Below, one piece after another: positions 49,101-63,038 of a DNA stretch of 64,000 nt. Where the stretch lies: positions 352,492-416,491 of the forward strand of contig JH720363.1 of the NCBI GenBank assembly GCA_000231825.2. The letters run 5' to 3'. The translations under genes and the position numbers were made by a program. This stretch comes from Tetrahymena elliotti 4EA (taxonomy: Eukaryota > Ciliophora > Oligohymenophorea > Hymenostomatida > Tetrahymenidae). The notes under the pieces are model-generated. The model was not told where the DNA came from. It worked only from the letters and a program-made list of their open reading frames with translations, and searched no databases. Position 1 is the first letter of the stretch; the number at the start of each line of letters is the position of its first letter.

Positions 49101-50301
49101 GAACTTCTTGCATCTTCAAATTAAGTTTATTCAATTCATTTTGCAAACACATCCAAACATTTCTCAAGTTGATTTATTGCAGAATTTAGCAATCATCTTC
49201 ATTTTATTTTAACATTTCTATGAAAGCTTCTAAATCATCATATTCAAGTGCAAGTTCAACATTTCTTAGTTCATAACCTTCTAAATCTTGTTGCTACATT
49301 TTTTTATTTTCAGAAAAATTTTCTAATTGATCCTAATTTTCATATATTTTCATAATGATATTTTCTTTTTCTTAGAAAAGCTTTTCTAGAGAGCCTAAGA
49401 TAGGGATTTATTGTCTTTTAAAATCTTCAAAATGAGTAATCATTTAAGATTAAATGCACTCTCTTTAAAACAAAGAATCTACTTTTTGTAAACTTTCAAA
49501 TAACTTATCAGAATTAATAAATACTTTTTTGATGGCATTCTATCTTTTTTATGGCTCTTCTTTTATAATAATTTACTAATTCTAGTTAGATTCTTCTTCT
49601 TCCATTATCATATTCTTAATTTCATTTATTTTCTATTCAAACTTGTTTGATTCTCTTTCATAATAATTTTTTAATGCATCTCTTTGTTACTATTTTACTT
49701 CTAGGTAGTCTTTTTGTTCTTTAAGTTGATTGCGAATTTCGTTGAGTTTGCTAAATGTGTAGATATTTTAATCTACATTTTAGTTGGGCTTTTTGACTGA
49801 ACTTATTTAAGATCCACAACCAGAATAAATAAAACTATTGTTGTTAGATCTTTGGCTTTCATTTAAGGCTTAAATAAAATTCAAAGTATTCATCTTTTTT
49901 ATCTCCAATTCTGAAAGTTATCTTCTATTCTAACTTTTTTTTCTTTACTTTTCTTGTTGAGTTGGTGTGTTAATGCAATTATTATTATTAGTCTCATAAC
50001 ACATCTGTAAATGAGTTTAAGATCTTTTATGAATGATATTGCTGGAGTTCTACAAAATGCTATTATTTTATTTGTCATAAACAAAGCTTTATGTATCTTT
50101 CGTATTCGAGTTAAACTGAGAATTCTATTTATTTTTTGAATTAAAGAAAGACTCATTTTAAAAAGTAGTGCTATTGTTCTTAGATAAATTATTGGTATTT
50201 TCTTTGTTAACTTTGGAATTAAATTTTTATTATGAACCTAGATTAGAAGAGCTCTTGCTAGAAATCAAGCTATTTATTGATGTAGACCTTCCCTAAATCA
50301 T
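46169..50301 (-). CDS. coiled-coil, Asn/Gln-rich hypothetical protein
   Basis: Minus-strand gene from ATG 50301 (MIQGRSTSINSLISSKSSSN) to TGA 46171-46169, with one clear intron at about 48780-48985 (GTATTTTAG...TTATTTTAG). Total length is about 1,300 residues. The N-terminal ~150 residues are Ser/Asn-rich. Long charged heptad-like segments follow (for example KNYYERESNKFEQKINEIKN and RNKELLCEIEKQEQ), typical of a coiled coil. The middle has Asn runs (SFNNNNNN, YNNNNNNSSPQQ). The C-terminal ~120 residues are more globular (HPQICGYGVRKLSLVNDELV, ECLCDNYQTLKQIYTLFIAI) and could be a PH-like fold, judged only from the pattern of strands plus a final helix. It has no signal peptide or membrane segment. 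A cytoskeletal or scaffold role would fit but is not shown. Confidence 0.8.
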
Positions 50302-52468
50302 ATCTTATTTACCAAAAAGGCTTTGTTAATAAAACGTATCTTATTTCCTTTCTAAATGAAATTTTATTATACAAAAAATGGCTATTTAATACTTCGATTT
50401 TATATATTCTTAATTAATTTTAAATGTGCGTATGTTGTATTATTTTATCAATATTATTTAAACTGAAAAAACAATAAATTAGCTGATTTTTTTTTGAATT
50501 TTTTCAAATTTATGTCATGTTAAAAGACTTATTAACAACATTCAAAAAGATAGAAAATTTTCTTAATTCAAAAATAGATAAATGGTTTGCTTTAAGAAAA
50601 TTTGCAAATAATAGAATCTAAATATTTTTAATATTATTTTTTAAATTAAGTAATAAATTTATTTTCAAATAGTTTTGTGAAAAATTAAATTATTTGATAC
50701 TTAATTGATACTAAAAATATAAAAATTAATTTTTCAGTTAAATCAAGAAAAGAATTAATTTCATATTAGATGTCAATCTTTAATTAAAATATTATTTCAT
50801 TTTTATTGAAGTTTATTATTTATTTGGAAAACTAAATTTTACCATATAAGTGCTTAATTATCTAGCAGAAAAGCTAATAATTATTTAATATTTCATAAAA
50901 AAATAAAAAAATTTTATCATTATTTTACATTTTAATATCTGCATTAAAAATATTTTCTTTAATCTGCTTTAAATTTATAAAATTTATTTTTAATTCAAAT
51001 TTCTAAGCAAATAAAAATAATTTTTGTTGAATCTTTATTTAATATTTGCAAAAATTAATAGTATTATTATTAGGAAAATAAAATTAATATAATTTTGATA
51101 ATTCATTCTAAAGCTGAAAAATAAATCTAGAATTTGAGACTTGTTAAATAGTTTTCATTTTTTTTATTAATATAAAATATTTTCTTGATCTTTTTAGAAT
51201 AGATGAAGCTATTAAACTTTGTAGAAATTATATTTCTTGTTAAAAATATTTAATTTTGGAATTATTTTATAATTTAGCTTTTTTTATTAATATTTTATTT
51301 GCGTAGTTTATTCTTTTTACAAAATAGGATTTTATTAACAAATTGGAAATGCAAATATTAGGAAATGAAATGAATGTAGCTATTAATTTATTTGTGGATA
51401 GTAAGTAAGAAATTAATAACAATAAATATTTTGATACTTTAACTTGAGTAACTTTTTTTCTCTTTATGACTTTTTTGAAAAATTCTTATGTAATTCATTT
51501 ATTTACAAAAAATATTAGCTTCCTTAAATCATGATAAATTGTTATTTTTCAATTACAATTATTTTACATTAGAGTTTAATTTGTTTCACTTAATTGAAAG
51601 TACTTATTTTGGTTACAATATAAATCTCTTGTTATAATTACAGTATCTTGAAGATAGTTCTTCTTTTATTTGCTTAATTAAGTTTCTCTATTTTAATATT
51701 AGCTCGAAGTCCTTTCATAAAAAAATAATAAAATATATTTTGTATATTAATTAGATTAATTTTAATGGTCTTTATATTACTTTGAATTCTTTGTTTTGAA
51801 CATAATTGTGAGATCTTAATTTTAATGGTCTTTATATTACTTTGAATTCTTTGTTTTGAACATAATTGTGAGATCTGACGATCTTGATTAACAAAGTAAA
51901 TTTCTAGACTTTTTGATATGGTTTATTATGATGCACACTTATTTTGATACAACTGATTTATCCCTTTTATTCTTTAATGAAGATTTTAATTTTTATTTGT
52001 AAAAGAACAAAACTAATTTAATTATAGAGAAAATAATAAATTCTAGAAAAATAATAGAAAAACAAGAGATTGAATAATAGATTCTATTTAAAATACCCAA
52101 TAATGTTAAAGGAAAGAGTGGAAATATAAAATTAACAAATTTAAATCAAAGTTTCTCTTCTGATATAAAGTAAGATCAATAAAATTTGAGGAATTTTGAA
52201 TTTTTTAATTGTAAAAATTTTTATTAAGAGTAATTAAACATTTATATAAAATTTTTCATTTGATTGAATTTTTTGAGTTTTTTTCATGAATAATAAATAA
52301 TAAGAAGAAAGTGTGTTAGATTAAATTAATATTTATTTATAGCTCATAGAATAAAAAATACAAAAATTATGTATATCTTTTTATTAAATACTATAATTTA
52401 TAAAGGTTGAACTTTAAAAATAACAATCTTTCTATAAACAAAAAAATAAAAAATACAATTATATTTAA
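50302..52468. other. long divergent intergenic region
   Basis: About 2.17 kb between divergent genes, extremely AT-rich. It holds a 60-bp tandem duplication (51756-51876). I saw no convincing coding exon on either strand; a small intron-split gene cannot be excluded. Confidence 0.5.
51756..51876. repeat. 60-bp tandem duplication
   Basis: Two head-to-tail copies with a period of exactly 60 bp (51756-51815 and 51816-51875), identical at every position, each ending in GAGATC. Flanks differ immediately outside. The perfect identity suggests a recent duplication, or an assembly artefact. Confidence 0.95.
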
Positions 52469-55400
52469 ATGAATAACTCGAAATATTGCATATTCTTAAC
52501 AATTCTTAATTTTTTTAAATTAATTTTCTCAATTTAGTTTTGTAATCAGTATGATGCACAAAATAATTGTATTAAGTGTATGGAAGGATTCTCTATAGTA
52601 CCTAACCCTCAACCATACTGTGTTAGTGAATGCAATACACAGCTATACTATTAAGATTCTAAATGTGTTGCAATTTGTCAAAGTAATCAAATAGCTGATG
52701 ATACATATAGAGCATGTAGACTCCTAAATTTATGCTCGATACTTTCTGAACAAGGAAGCAATTTTCATTCTAGCACTGTTTCAAATATTTTAATTCATAA
52801 ATAAGCAAATAATAATAGTAATTAAGTAATTATTTCCTAGAGTAGCAACGATAATAACATCTATCTATGGGACTCTACAAACGGAGAGTTAATTTCAAAA
52901 GTAAATATTCACTCATCTGCAGTTTTAAAAATAATATTAATTGAACAATCTAATGAAATTTTAAGCTTCTCATAGAGTGGTGAGGTTATTTTATGGTCTT
53001 TAAAGAATGGACAAGTGATTGAAAAATCCAACATTACATTTGGATAACTTACAGAAAATAGTTAAGTTAGTGAAAGTAGAAATAAAATCTGTTCTTTTGG
53101 TTTTTAAGGAGAGTTTTACATAAATGATTTGAAAAATGATAGTTAAAAGCAGTTTATAGGACATTCAAACATTGTTCAGCAAATAATATTTTTAAATAAT
53201 GATAGCAATGCTATTACTTCATCTCTTGATAATACTATACTTTATTGGGATTTGCAATAAATAAATCAATTTCGCTTACTGTGCATTCATAATGGTCCTC
53301 CATCTTAAATTGATTTGATGCAAAACAAATTTCTCTTTTCATTTGGTGGCTTAGGTTCAGATGGCTATTAAATTAAAATAACTGATATATCTGATTCATC
53401 ATAGTAATGTAAGAGTTACTAATTGGATCATAAAGACATTATAATTGATGTTATTTTAGATTAAAAATTGTCTAGAGTCATTAGTTTTTCCTCTTAGGAT
53501 TTAATAATATCTTCTTTTTCTATTGAATAACCTTTTTTCTAGTCATTACAATACTTTAACAAACAGAAGTTATAAATTAATTAGGCAGAAAGCATACTAA
53601 AAGCCATCCTAGACTAAAATATTTTAATTTTGTACACTTAAAATGGTTAATTGATACTATTTGATTACTTTGATCATATAGATTAACCATCTTCATCTTA
53701 TTTAATACCAAAATATACTTCTGGATAGAATCAATAATAAGTATCAATAGATTTAAATGAGTTAACAATCAAAGGAGCTTAAATTAGTTTACAAGATAAT
53801 CTTTTGTTTGTATTTGGAAGTTAAATTTATTGTATTTCTTTAGACAGCTTAAAATTAAAATATTCAATAAATAAACTTGCATCTAGCTACATCTAGCATA
53901 CACAACAGGTTAGATACTTAGATTATGAGGAGGAAAGTAATATCTCAGCAAGTACTTCTCTAGATGGCTTAACTTTAGTTTATGATTTAACTAGTGGTAT
54001 ACTACTATAAAAATTTATTCATCCTTTATATTAAAATTTAAATCCTTCCTTATACCCATAAGGCTTACTAGTTTAGATATCAAAAATAGATGGTATTGTT
54101 TGTGTTTCTTACAATGACTTTAGTGTAGTCTGTTTTAAGGGAATAACAAAAAATTTAATTTCATCCATAAATATGAAAGAAAGTATTATAAATATCTAGA
54201 AAGATACTTCAGGAAAATATTTAGCAATAGTTACTTCAAATTCAATAAATTCATATAATATAATAGCAGGATAAATAGATTATTAAAAGATTATTTAAAA
54301 AGGATTTTCACAATCTATTTTGACACTTTAATCCTAACTTTTCACTATTTCAGAGGATATGGCTTTAACCTATTGGGCATTTCCAGATTTGTAAGTATTG
54401 TTTGAGAACAAAAAGATTTAAAGTGAATATGAACCTATTACTTTTGGAAAGTTATAAGGCTTTAATATTTTTATTGATTATTCTTATTTAATAGTCTATT
54501 ATAGTTTAGGAAAAGTTTATCTATTTGATGCTAATTTAGAATTTGTTAAAGTCAGTGATGAGAAGACTGAATTATCAGTGGTATACAATTAATTTTTTTA
54601 TTTTAAAAAAGAAAATAAATTTTTAAAACATTCACAATACATATTCTCTAAATTTTCTAGACTCTATCTACTATCTTATTTCAAAAAAATATAAAATAAA
54701 ATTATTGAAACTCTGCATTTTTGAAAAGATTTTTAATTTGAAAAAATATTATTCTATATTTATTAATTCAATAAAGATTAAATTAATATTAAAAAAAGTG
54801 TATTCTTTAGTAGTACATCGTTGTTTGTGCAACAGGAGCTCCAAGTAGAATAATTATAAGAAGCTTTGATGACTCTTATTATTTTGTAGATAACTAAGGC
54901 TATAAACTTGATCCTCATATTTATGTAGTTGTATCATATAGTTTCCTAAAAATTTTTTCAGTAAGAAATTTTGGAGCATTTGGTGGAAATATAGTAGTAG
55001 CTAATTTAGTGGATTTATCTGCAGAATAATCTTTTTACACAAATACAGTAGTTATTGGATTAACAATTGATGAAACAGAATAAAGAGTAATGTATTATGA
55101 ATAATCAGGGTAGATTACAATTAGTCATTTTGTTCCTTATACTTCTTCCCTACTGCCTAGATATAATGATACCACAGCTATTAGGAAAGTTTATTTAATA
55201 AGTTAAGATAATTCTTTGTTAATTTTGTCTAATTATCTATCTACTATTAGCTTTTTAGATTACACATAATTGAAGTAATTTTTTTCTGGTTAACTTTATT
55301 TTAAATACATTTAATTAATAGATTCAATTAATTTCATAATCTACCACCGACTGATTGCTTGATTGATAATTAATCAGGAGTTATTTATAGCTATAATTCA

Positions 55401-58400
55401 GATTTGTAAAATAATTTACAAATATGGCATTATAAAACAGGAGAATAAATTCCTTTGATTCTATAAAATAAAAGCTAAATTAATGGAATAGTATTATCTA
55501 AATCAGAAAATATTTTATTTTGTTACACATCAGATGGATAAATTATTTTATGGGATGTTTTAAAGATTAGTATTATTAAAGTACTTTCTGTTAACAATGG
55601 ATCTAATATAATTAATCTTCTTCATTATAATTTAATTAGTCCAATTTGTATATCCCTAGGTTCTGATTCTAATATTGTAATCACTAATTATTAAAATGGT
55701 ATTATCTAGAGAGTGATCACTAAAAATGGTTCAAAAAATATTATGATAGACTAGGATAATTAAAGGTTATTTATTCTAGGGTAGAGCATATCAGTATATC
55801 AAGCAATCAGTGGATAAAAGATAACTGAGTTTCTTTAATTTGATGGTAATGTCTAACAAATACTTATTTAAGAAAATTATTTAATAGCTTATGCTAATTA
55901 AGTGATAATGTCTATTGATAGAACTAGTCTTCAATAATTGTATACAGGAAAATTTACAAGATAAATTTTCAAAATATAAATAATGAAGAATCTAGTTGGT
56001 ATGATAGCATATAAGGAAAATAATTAAATTGAAATTTGGAATTATTAGAGTGGAATAATGCTCTCTTCCATAGTTGACTAATAATTTGGAAATCCTTACA
56101 TCAATCTTTATTCTGATGAAGAATCTAACTTCTTGATAGCCTAAAATACTTTGAATATTTTAGAAACTGTATTACCTTTTGAACAAACTATCAGTCCTAT
56201 TAAAGATTTAATGTACACTCAAATAGGAGAAACAGGAGATGTAGAATCTGTAATTATTGATAAATAAACTAATAAGCTAATTATATAAAACAGAAACCAA
56301 ATTGAAATAAGAAAATACTACACATATTTAGGTGATTCAGGATCTTCTTTTACTCTTCCTTCAAATGCATCAGTTAAGCAGGTATATTTAAAAGACTAAG
56401 GTAAATTATTCAAAATTAATTTTAAATTCAATAATAAATTATGGAATTTTGATAAAATTTTAATTATTAAAACCATTTTGATATAATTAGATATAATAAT
56501 TTACATTGACAACGAAAGGAAATCTTGGTAAATGAAAGAAAATAGACTCATTTTTATAAAGAGATTTGATGAATACCCAAATAACTTTTTAATTTTTCTA
56601 GATTATTTGATAGTAAGTGATTCAAAAACTATCTAATTACTCAATACAGATTTAGAATAGATTGAAAATGTTTAAATAACTTACATTTAAGGTATCTATA
56701 GTCTTGAATCTAGTTAACTTTTATTCGCAATAAATGAAAATCTTCAAATAACTTAAATTTTTTTAGATGTTTAAAATATTAAGATGCATATACTTAATAC
56801 TTATGATGGAACCCACACTCATAGAATTAATAATTTTGTTTTTAATATTTAACTTAATTTATTTTTAGTGTCTGATGTGTCTGGTTTAATTTCTATTCAT
56901 AATTACAAATTATTAAAAACAATACAAATATTGAAAGATAATACAAAAGCAATCTAGTATTTAATCTTAGACTCATAACTTCAATTGTAATTTAAGTTTT
57001 TTTTAATTATTCATAATCAAATCCTAACATATTCATAAAAAATATTAGACTAATAACCTGCTCTTAAGATGGCAATTTGAATATTTACACTTTTGATGAA
57101 AATTAAAATGTATTTATAGCTAGCTAAAACATTTAATATAGTACTGCAGTGATGTAAATCTAATATGATGAATAAATAAGATAACTATTTGTTTGGAATT
57201 CTCTATAATAAAATGTTTAAATTTTCAAATATTAAGAAAAACAATTTATTTTAGATAGTTAAATACTAACACCAAGTGACTATGGAGTTTAAATAAAGAT
57301 ATCATCTAAATTAAATCTTATATCACTTGTTTGTACTTTTCAAATCAACTTTTATGATTGGCTGAATAACTTTTAATTTATAAGTTATTTGAGATAACCA
57401 TCATCAATATTCGATATTGTAGATATAATATTTTTGTCAAGATAACTTACAATTGCTGTTTGCAGATCTCAAATTCTAGTAATAAATATTTCTTAGTAAT
57501 AAGCAAAAATAGAAAAATCATTGTTAAGTTCTTACACTGAAATAATATTTTCATAATTTGAAAATGATATCACAATACAATTGAAAGGAGTGAACTAAAT
57601 GGGTATTTTTAACTATACTTTAGTTTAAGAATTATAGACAAATGATTTGAGTTAGACTTGCTACTACAGTTTCAAGCAAACAGACACTTATTTTGAATGG
57701 TTAAAAGATTTGGATCTTTAAATATAATCTTAGTAGTTGTAAGGAAATGGCTCAATTAAAAAGTAAATTTTGACTGTTGAAATGAAGGATGATACAGAAT
57801 TTAATTTGGTTCCTACAAATTTGAGCTAAATAAACACCATAAAGTAAATTTATACATATAGTAAAGAAGATGATTAAGTAAATAGTATCAACATTATATT
57901 TACTAATTTTTTATTATTTGAGCTTGAAGTTATTCAAATTAAAGATTTTATTTGGAATATGGATGATTACAACTTAGTATCGTTCAATCAAAAAACATAG
58001 AAAGTTATTTTTATGAATCAATCTTTACAGAGAGAATTTAATGGAAACAGTATTTTGCTGTAAAACTTGAATTAAGTCATTATGCAAAATGTAGTAATTT
58101 AAAATTCAAAATTTACAAATTCTAATAAGTAGTTGGCTGATAATCCTTATTTTTTTACTTTTGAGAATGTAAACGAAGTATTTATCTAAAACATAAAAAT
58201 TTCAAAGACTTCTTTTAGCAATTAAGTCTTAATATTGATTGATAGTTCTGGAACTATTACGATTGATACTTTAGAAATAGAATAGATATATTATAGCAAT
58301 ATTGATCCTTAACAAAACCAACCTTAAAATTTACTTTTCAACCTTATTGAGATCAGAAATTGTATAAATTTAACAATTAAAAATGTTGTGTATAAAAATA

Positions 58401-61400
58401 TAATCAATGACTTTAATTTTATTATTTTGAAATTGACAGCTAATCAAGAAGTCATTATAGATTAATTTTAGGCTTATTATTGTTTAAATGCGATACTTTT
58501 AGCCATTTCTCCAATTAATTAATAGTAAAATAAAACAACTATTCTCTAAAACGATGAAGTAGTACTTTCTAAATTTTAAGTTTCAAATTGCTAGAGTCAA
58601 GAATATTATCCTTTAATTTATATTTAATCCAATAACATTATAATAGATAACGCAAGTTTTATGGATAATAGTTGTTTAAATTCATAAGGGTGCTCTTTCT
58701 AATTTAAACAGAGCTACTTTATGATTTAAAACTCTAATTTTACTAAGCAGTAATCTAGCCAAGGAGGAGCTATAAGTGTTTAAGATACTTTTAGAACTAG
58801 CTTAATATAAAATTGTATCTTTTAAAATAATACTGCATTCATTGGAGGAGCAATATATTTAGATAACTCAGATATAAATATTTTAGATTCATAGATTACA
58901 TTTAATAGCGCCTTTATAGGTGGAGGTATTAGGTACATCATAAAAATACCATCATTTATTTTAAATATGAAAAACCCTTAATAAAGATTGATTACTTCAG
59001 AATTTAACAATATTACATTCAATAAAGCTTTTGTTTTTGGAAATAATATTGGATCATATCCTAGGTATATGATTGTAAATAGCTTAAATACAACAATTTC
59101 ATCCCTTTCACAAAGTAACAAATATAAATTTATTTTTTTATTTAATATTTATAACATTATGATTATTAGAAATAAGTTCTGATAAATTGGAGGAAATATA
59201 TGAGTATTTAATAGATACTTTTATGAGTGGTGGCTCTTTAAATATAGGCATAAAATTATTTGATGAAGAGGATAATATTGTTCAATATCAACCTTTTCAA
59301 ACTATTCCAGATCTAGTCAAAAAAGAATTAAATTAGTACACCATAAATTGCTTAGCTGGACAAGATATTACATTAAGTGGAAATACATTTTTTAATTATT
59401 ACAATAATTCTACTTCTCAATTTGAAATAAGTACTCTTGTATTAAAGGGTACTCCTTCTACTTAAAGAGATTTTTTTATATAAAATCAATTCATTTATGT
59501 TCCTTCAGTAAATTAACCATAGACTCTTATTCTCTAAGATGTTAATATTAAAGTTAAAATTAATTTCAGGAAATGCTTAGTTGGAGAAATTTATGTGCCA
59601 CAGTAAAAAATTTATTTTAATATTTTTTCATAATAAAAACAAATTTAAAAAAAAGAACAATAGATAGTCCTACGTATTGTATGGTTTGCCCTGAAGATAA
59701 ATACTCATTGATATAATAAGACCCTGAAACCAAAGATTAAACTTGCAAGCTATGTCCAGATACAGCTTATTAATGTAAGGGTAGCACAATTCTTCTTAAG
59801 AATGGGTATTGGAGAGAAAATGATGAAACAGATGTTATTGTTTATTGTAAAATGGATGAAAATAATTGTAAAGGACAAGAATCTAATAGCATTAATTATT
59901 GTGCACCTGGATACATCGGACCACTTTGTGAGTAATGTGATCTATTGGGTGACGTATGGGAAAGCAAATATATGAATGATGGATAACATAACTGTATAGC
60001 TTGTAAAGACAGTTTACCATTACTTTTCTAATACGTAGGAGTAGCACTTTTAAGTTCCTTATATTTAACATATGGTATTAGGTAAGTTATTATGACAACA
60101 ATTGTTAAAATATAGTGCTACTATTTGAGAAGAATGAAACTTGTTTGTGTAGGAAAAAGTGAATCAAGAGAACAAACAGATATTTATATTAAACTTCTAA
60201 TGCATTTTATGCAAGTAGGTTCAATAGTTTATCAAGTTAAGCTTCCCAAAATATTTTAATTTTTTTCTGTTTCCATTGGATCTCCACTTGACACTTTAAA
60301 GTATTCATAGGATTGTAGGAGTGTCTTCTTATCTTAGTACATAAAGCCAGCTTATGGTCGTGTGTTATGGTAGCAAATAATTGCTTTAGGATATATTCAA
60401 TTTCTATTTTTATTTTATTTGGTGATTGTAGTGTCAAAGTAAATAATAATTTCTTTTTTTAACAAAAACTTAAACAATAAATTTTAATCAAAATAGAAGA
60501 ATTTTTCAAAAGGAAATAAATAAATTTACATTTTTTCTAAAATAGGTTAATCAGAGCAAATAAAAATTATCTCGTAAATGGATTTATCTTTGTGTTTCTT
60601 TTTACTTAGCCTAATATCATATCAGGACTAACATCTATGTTAACTTGTAGATAAATAGGAGAAAAATAATATATAGCTGGAGATGTTACTTTGATATGTT
60701 ACTCTGATGAACATAAGCTTTTTATTGGATACTTAATCATTCCGTTATTTATTTTTTGGGCAATTATACTACCATTTTTATGGCTATACTATCTTATTGT
60801 AAATAAAAACAAACTTGATAATTCTATAACTCGTCTTAGGTTTGGACCTTTATACTAAGAATACAAAAAAGTTACTTATTACTGGGAAATAACCAAAATT
60901 AATTTAAAAATGCTAATTATATTTATTAGCACTTATTTTGAGGATCATGATAGCATAAAGGGAACTCTTTGCACCTTAATTTTATTTTTATATCTATTGC
61001 TTTCATTTTATAAGCGTCCCTATATTTCAATAGAGTTTAACAAAATAGACTAAATTTGCAACATAGTTCTAATCGTATGCATTTAGTTAAATCAATTTAT
61101 TAGTATCTCTGAAAATACTTCATTTCTTGAAATTGCTAGCAATTATTTGCTTATTTTGATAAATTATAGCTTTATGGCTTATCTTATTTATAAAATAATT
61201 AAATTTAAATTGATAAGAATCTTAATTATCTTGTTTGATAATTTTAGTTGTGTTAAAAATACTTTCCCTAATTTAATTAAAACATTTTCTTACAAATAAA
61301 AAAATGCTTTTAGAAATTGGAAAAAAGCTCTCAAACTTTTAACAATTCATTTATGCCATGTCAAGGAATAAAAATTCTAAATTGCAACTAGTAGATATCA

Positions 61401-62129
61401 ATTGACAAAAGAAATTGTTTATAAAAACCCATTAAAATATTTCACTACAAGACAATCTATTAAAGGAGGTTAAGAATGTAAATTTAAAATTTATCTTTTA
61501 TTTTAAAAACAAAACCCTAAATTAATAATAAATAAATAATAGGGGATTCACTTATTTAACAGTACAAAATTTCTAAAGAATAAAATAATTAGTAGGCTAA
61601 TTTGTAAAAAAATGAAGATTAAAACATTATTGAGAGTGTATATAATGATAAATAAAGTAAATTTATTTTTATTATTATTTTTTAAAAAATATTTCAAAAT
61701 ATTTTAGCAAGTTTCGAAGTTGGTAAAAATGCTAATATTTTGTCACAAAATATAATCTAAGATATAGAAATTTAAACTCCTAAAGCCAGTGAAGCAGTCT
61801 TACTATATTCTCCTTCTGTATTTAAAAAATAGTTCTTAAAAAAAGTGAATAAAAGTTTAGACCTCTAGCTTCACAAAGAGGAATACTCTGATAGAAGTAA
61901 TAGTCATAGTTATATTCTTACCAATAAAACAGCTTAAAGCTAGATTGAGAATAAAAATCAAGAGCAAAAATAGCCAGATTAAGATTTAGATAGCTAAAAA
62001 AATCAAGATGGATGGTAAGATATTCAAAGTGAAAAATAGGCTGCAATGAAAGAACTACAACTAGAAAATTCAACGGAAAACAATTTAAATTTTAATTATA
62101 ATTTTCAAAGAATTATTAAATTTAAATGA
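52469..62129 (+). CDS. giant surface protein: WD40-like propellers, beta-helix repeats, Cys-rich stalk, multi-pass membrane region
   Basis: ATG 52469 to TGA 62127-62129, roughly 3,000 residues after introns. A hydrophobic N-terminus (MNNSKYCIFLTILNFFKLIF) acts as a signal peptide, followed by a short Cys-rich stretch (CIKCMEGFSIVPNPQPYC). WD40-like blades come next (NIYLWDSTNGEL, EVILWSLKNGQV, NTILYWDLQQ, and later QIILWDVL near 55550). From about 58400 come short beta-helix repeats (AFIGGAIYLDNSDINILDSQ, AFIGGGIRYI), as in polymorphic-outer-membrane-protein-like adhesins. The Cys-rich stalk near 59670-60010 (CMVCPEDKYS, CKLCPDTAYQCKG, GYWREND, YCAPGYIGPLCEQC) is a recurrent ciliate module. 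Several membrane segments lie at 60010-61200, then a cytosolic tail rich in Lys, Asn and Ser. Introns include about 54584-54830 (long), 55291-55377 and 59119-59170. The continuity of the single gene was followed by eye. Function unknown, possibly adhesion or cell recognition. Confidence 0.8.
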
Positions 62130-63038
62130 AATAATCTATTTTTATAAAAATGTTTACCATCATTAAATTAATATATTTAATAAAATTCTAAATAAATTTT
62201 GAATATTTTAGATCTTGAAACAAATTGAAAATATTCATTTTTCATCAAAATATTTATTATTGTTAAATAAAATATTTATTGGATTAGTCTTAAAATAATT
62301 CCCTAAATAAATTTCATTCAAAAAGGATAAAAATAAAACATAATAAACAAAATAATTTAATCCTAGTAAATATTATTCATTAATTCATAATTATCAACAT
62401 ACTACTCTATTGCGTCTTTAAAACTAGACCTTCTCGAACTTAATGTTTGTAGCCAATCCATACTACTGAATAATAAATTCGAATTTAAAGATGTCTGAGG
62501 AAAGAAATATAGGATTTATCAAAATATTTGGCTTTTTTTGTTAAATATATTATAAAAGTAGTTTACTTTTTTTTTTACTCACAAAAATATTTATTCTCAT
62601 CTAGAAGAATTTTTTTTCACAAAAAATAGTAAAATATTGAGATTTATTAGCTCATATTCAAAAATAAATTAATATGTAAAACAGAAGTATTTAATCTAAG
62701 TAAAGATAGACAATACCATCTAATTAATTAATCTTTTTCGTCGTAATTTATCATCAATTTTAAAGTTACTTAATTAATTAATTTATCAAATTTTGAAAAG
62801 AAAAAATGAATCAGACAATTGTCAAATTATTAGAAACAGATCATTATTACATTAAATTATTAATTATTTTTAAAAAAATTGGAACATTGTTTTGATCTTT
62901 AAATTTTCTGGAAGGATCTTATGTGTAATTAAAAACTTTGAATTTTATTTCATTTTAGAATTATTATAATTAAAAATGCAAAAATAAATATAAAGTATTC
63001 TCAAGCTATTCAAGCTAACATAAAGAGGTTTATCAAAA
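62130..63038. other. intergenic region
   Basis: About 910 bp of AT-rich DNA between two + strand genes, with no recognised feature. Confidence 0.55.

Noticed and set aside
49899..50156. 85-residue minus-strand frame starting MSLSLIQK
   Set aside because: It is a shifted frame within the coiled-coil gene; the longer frame carries on through both ends.
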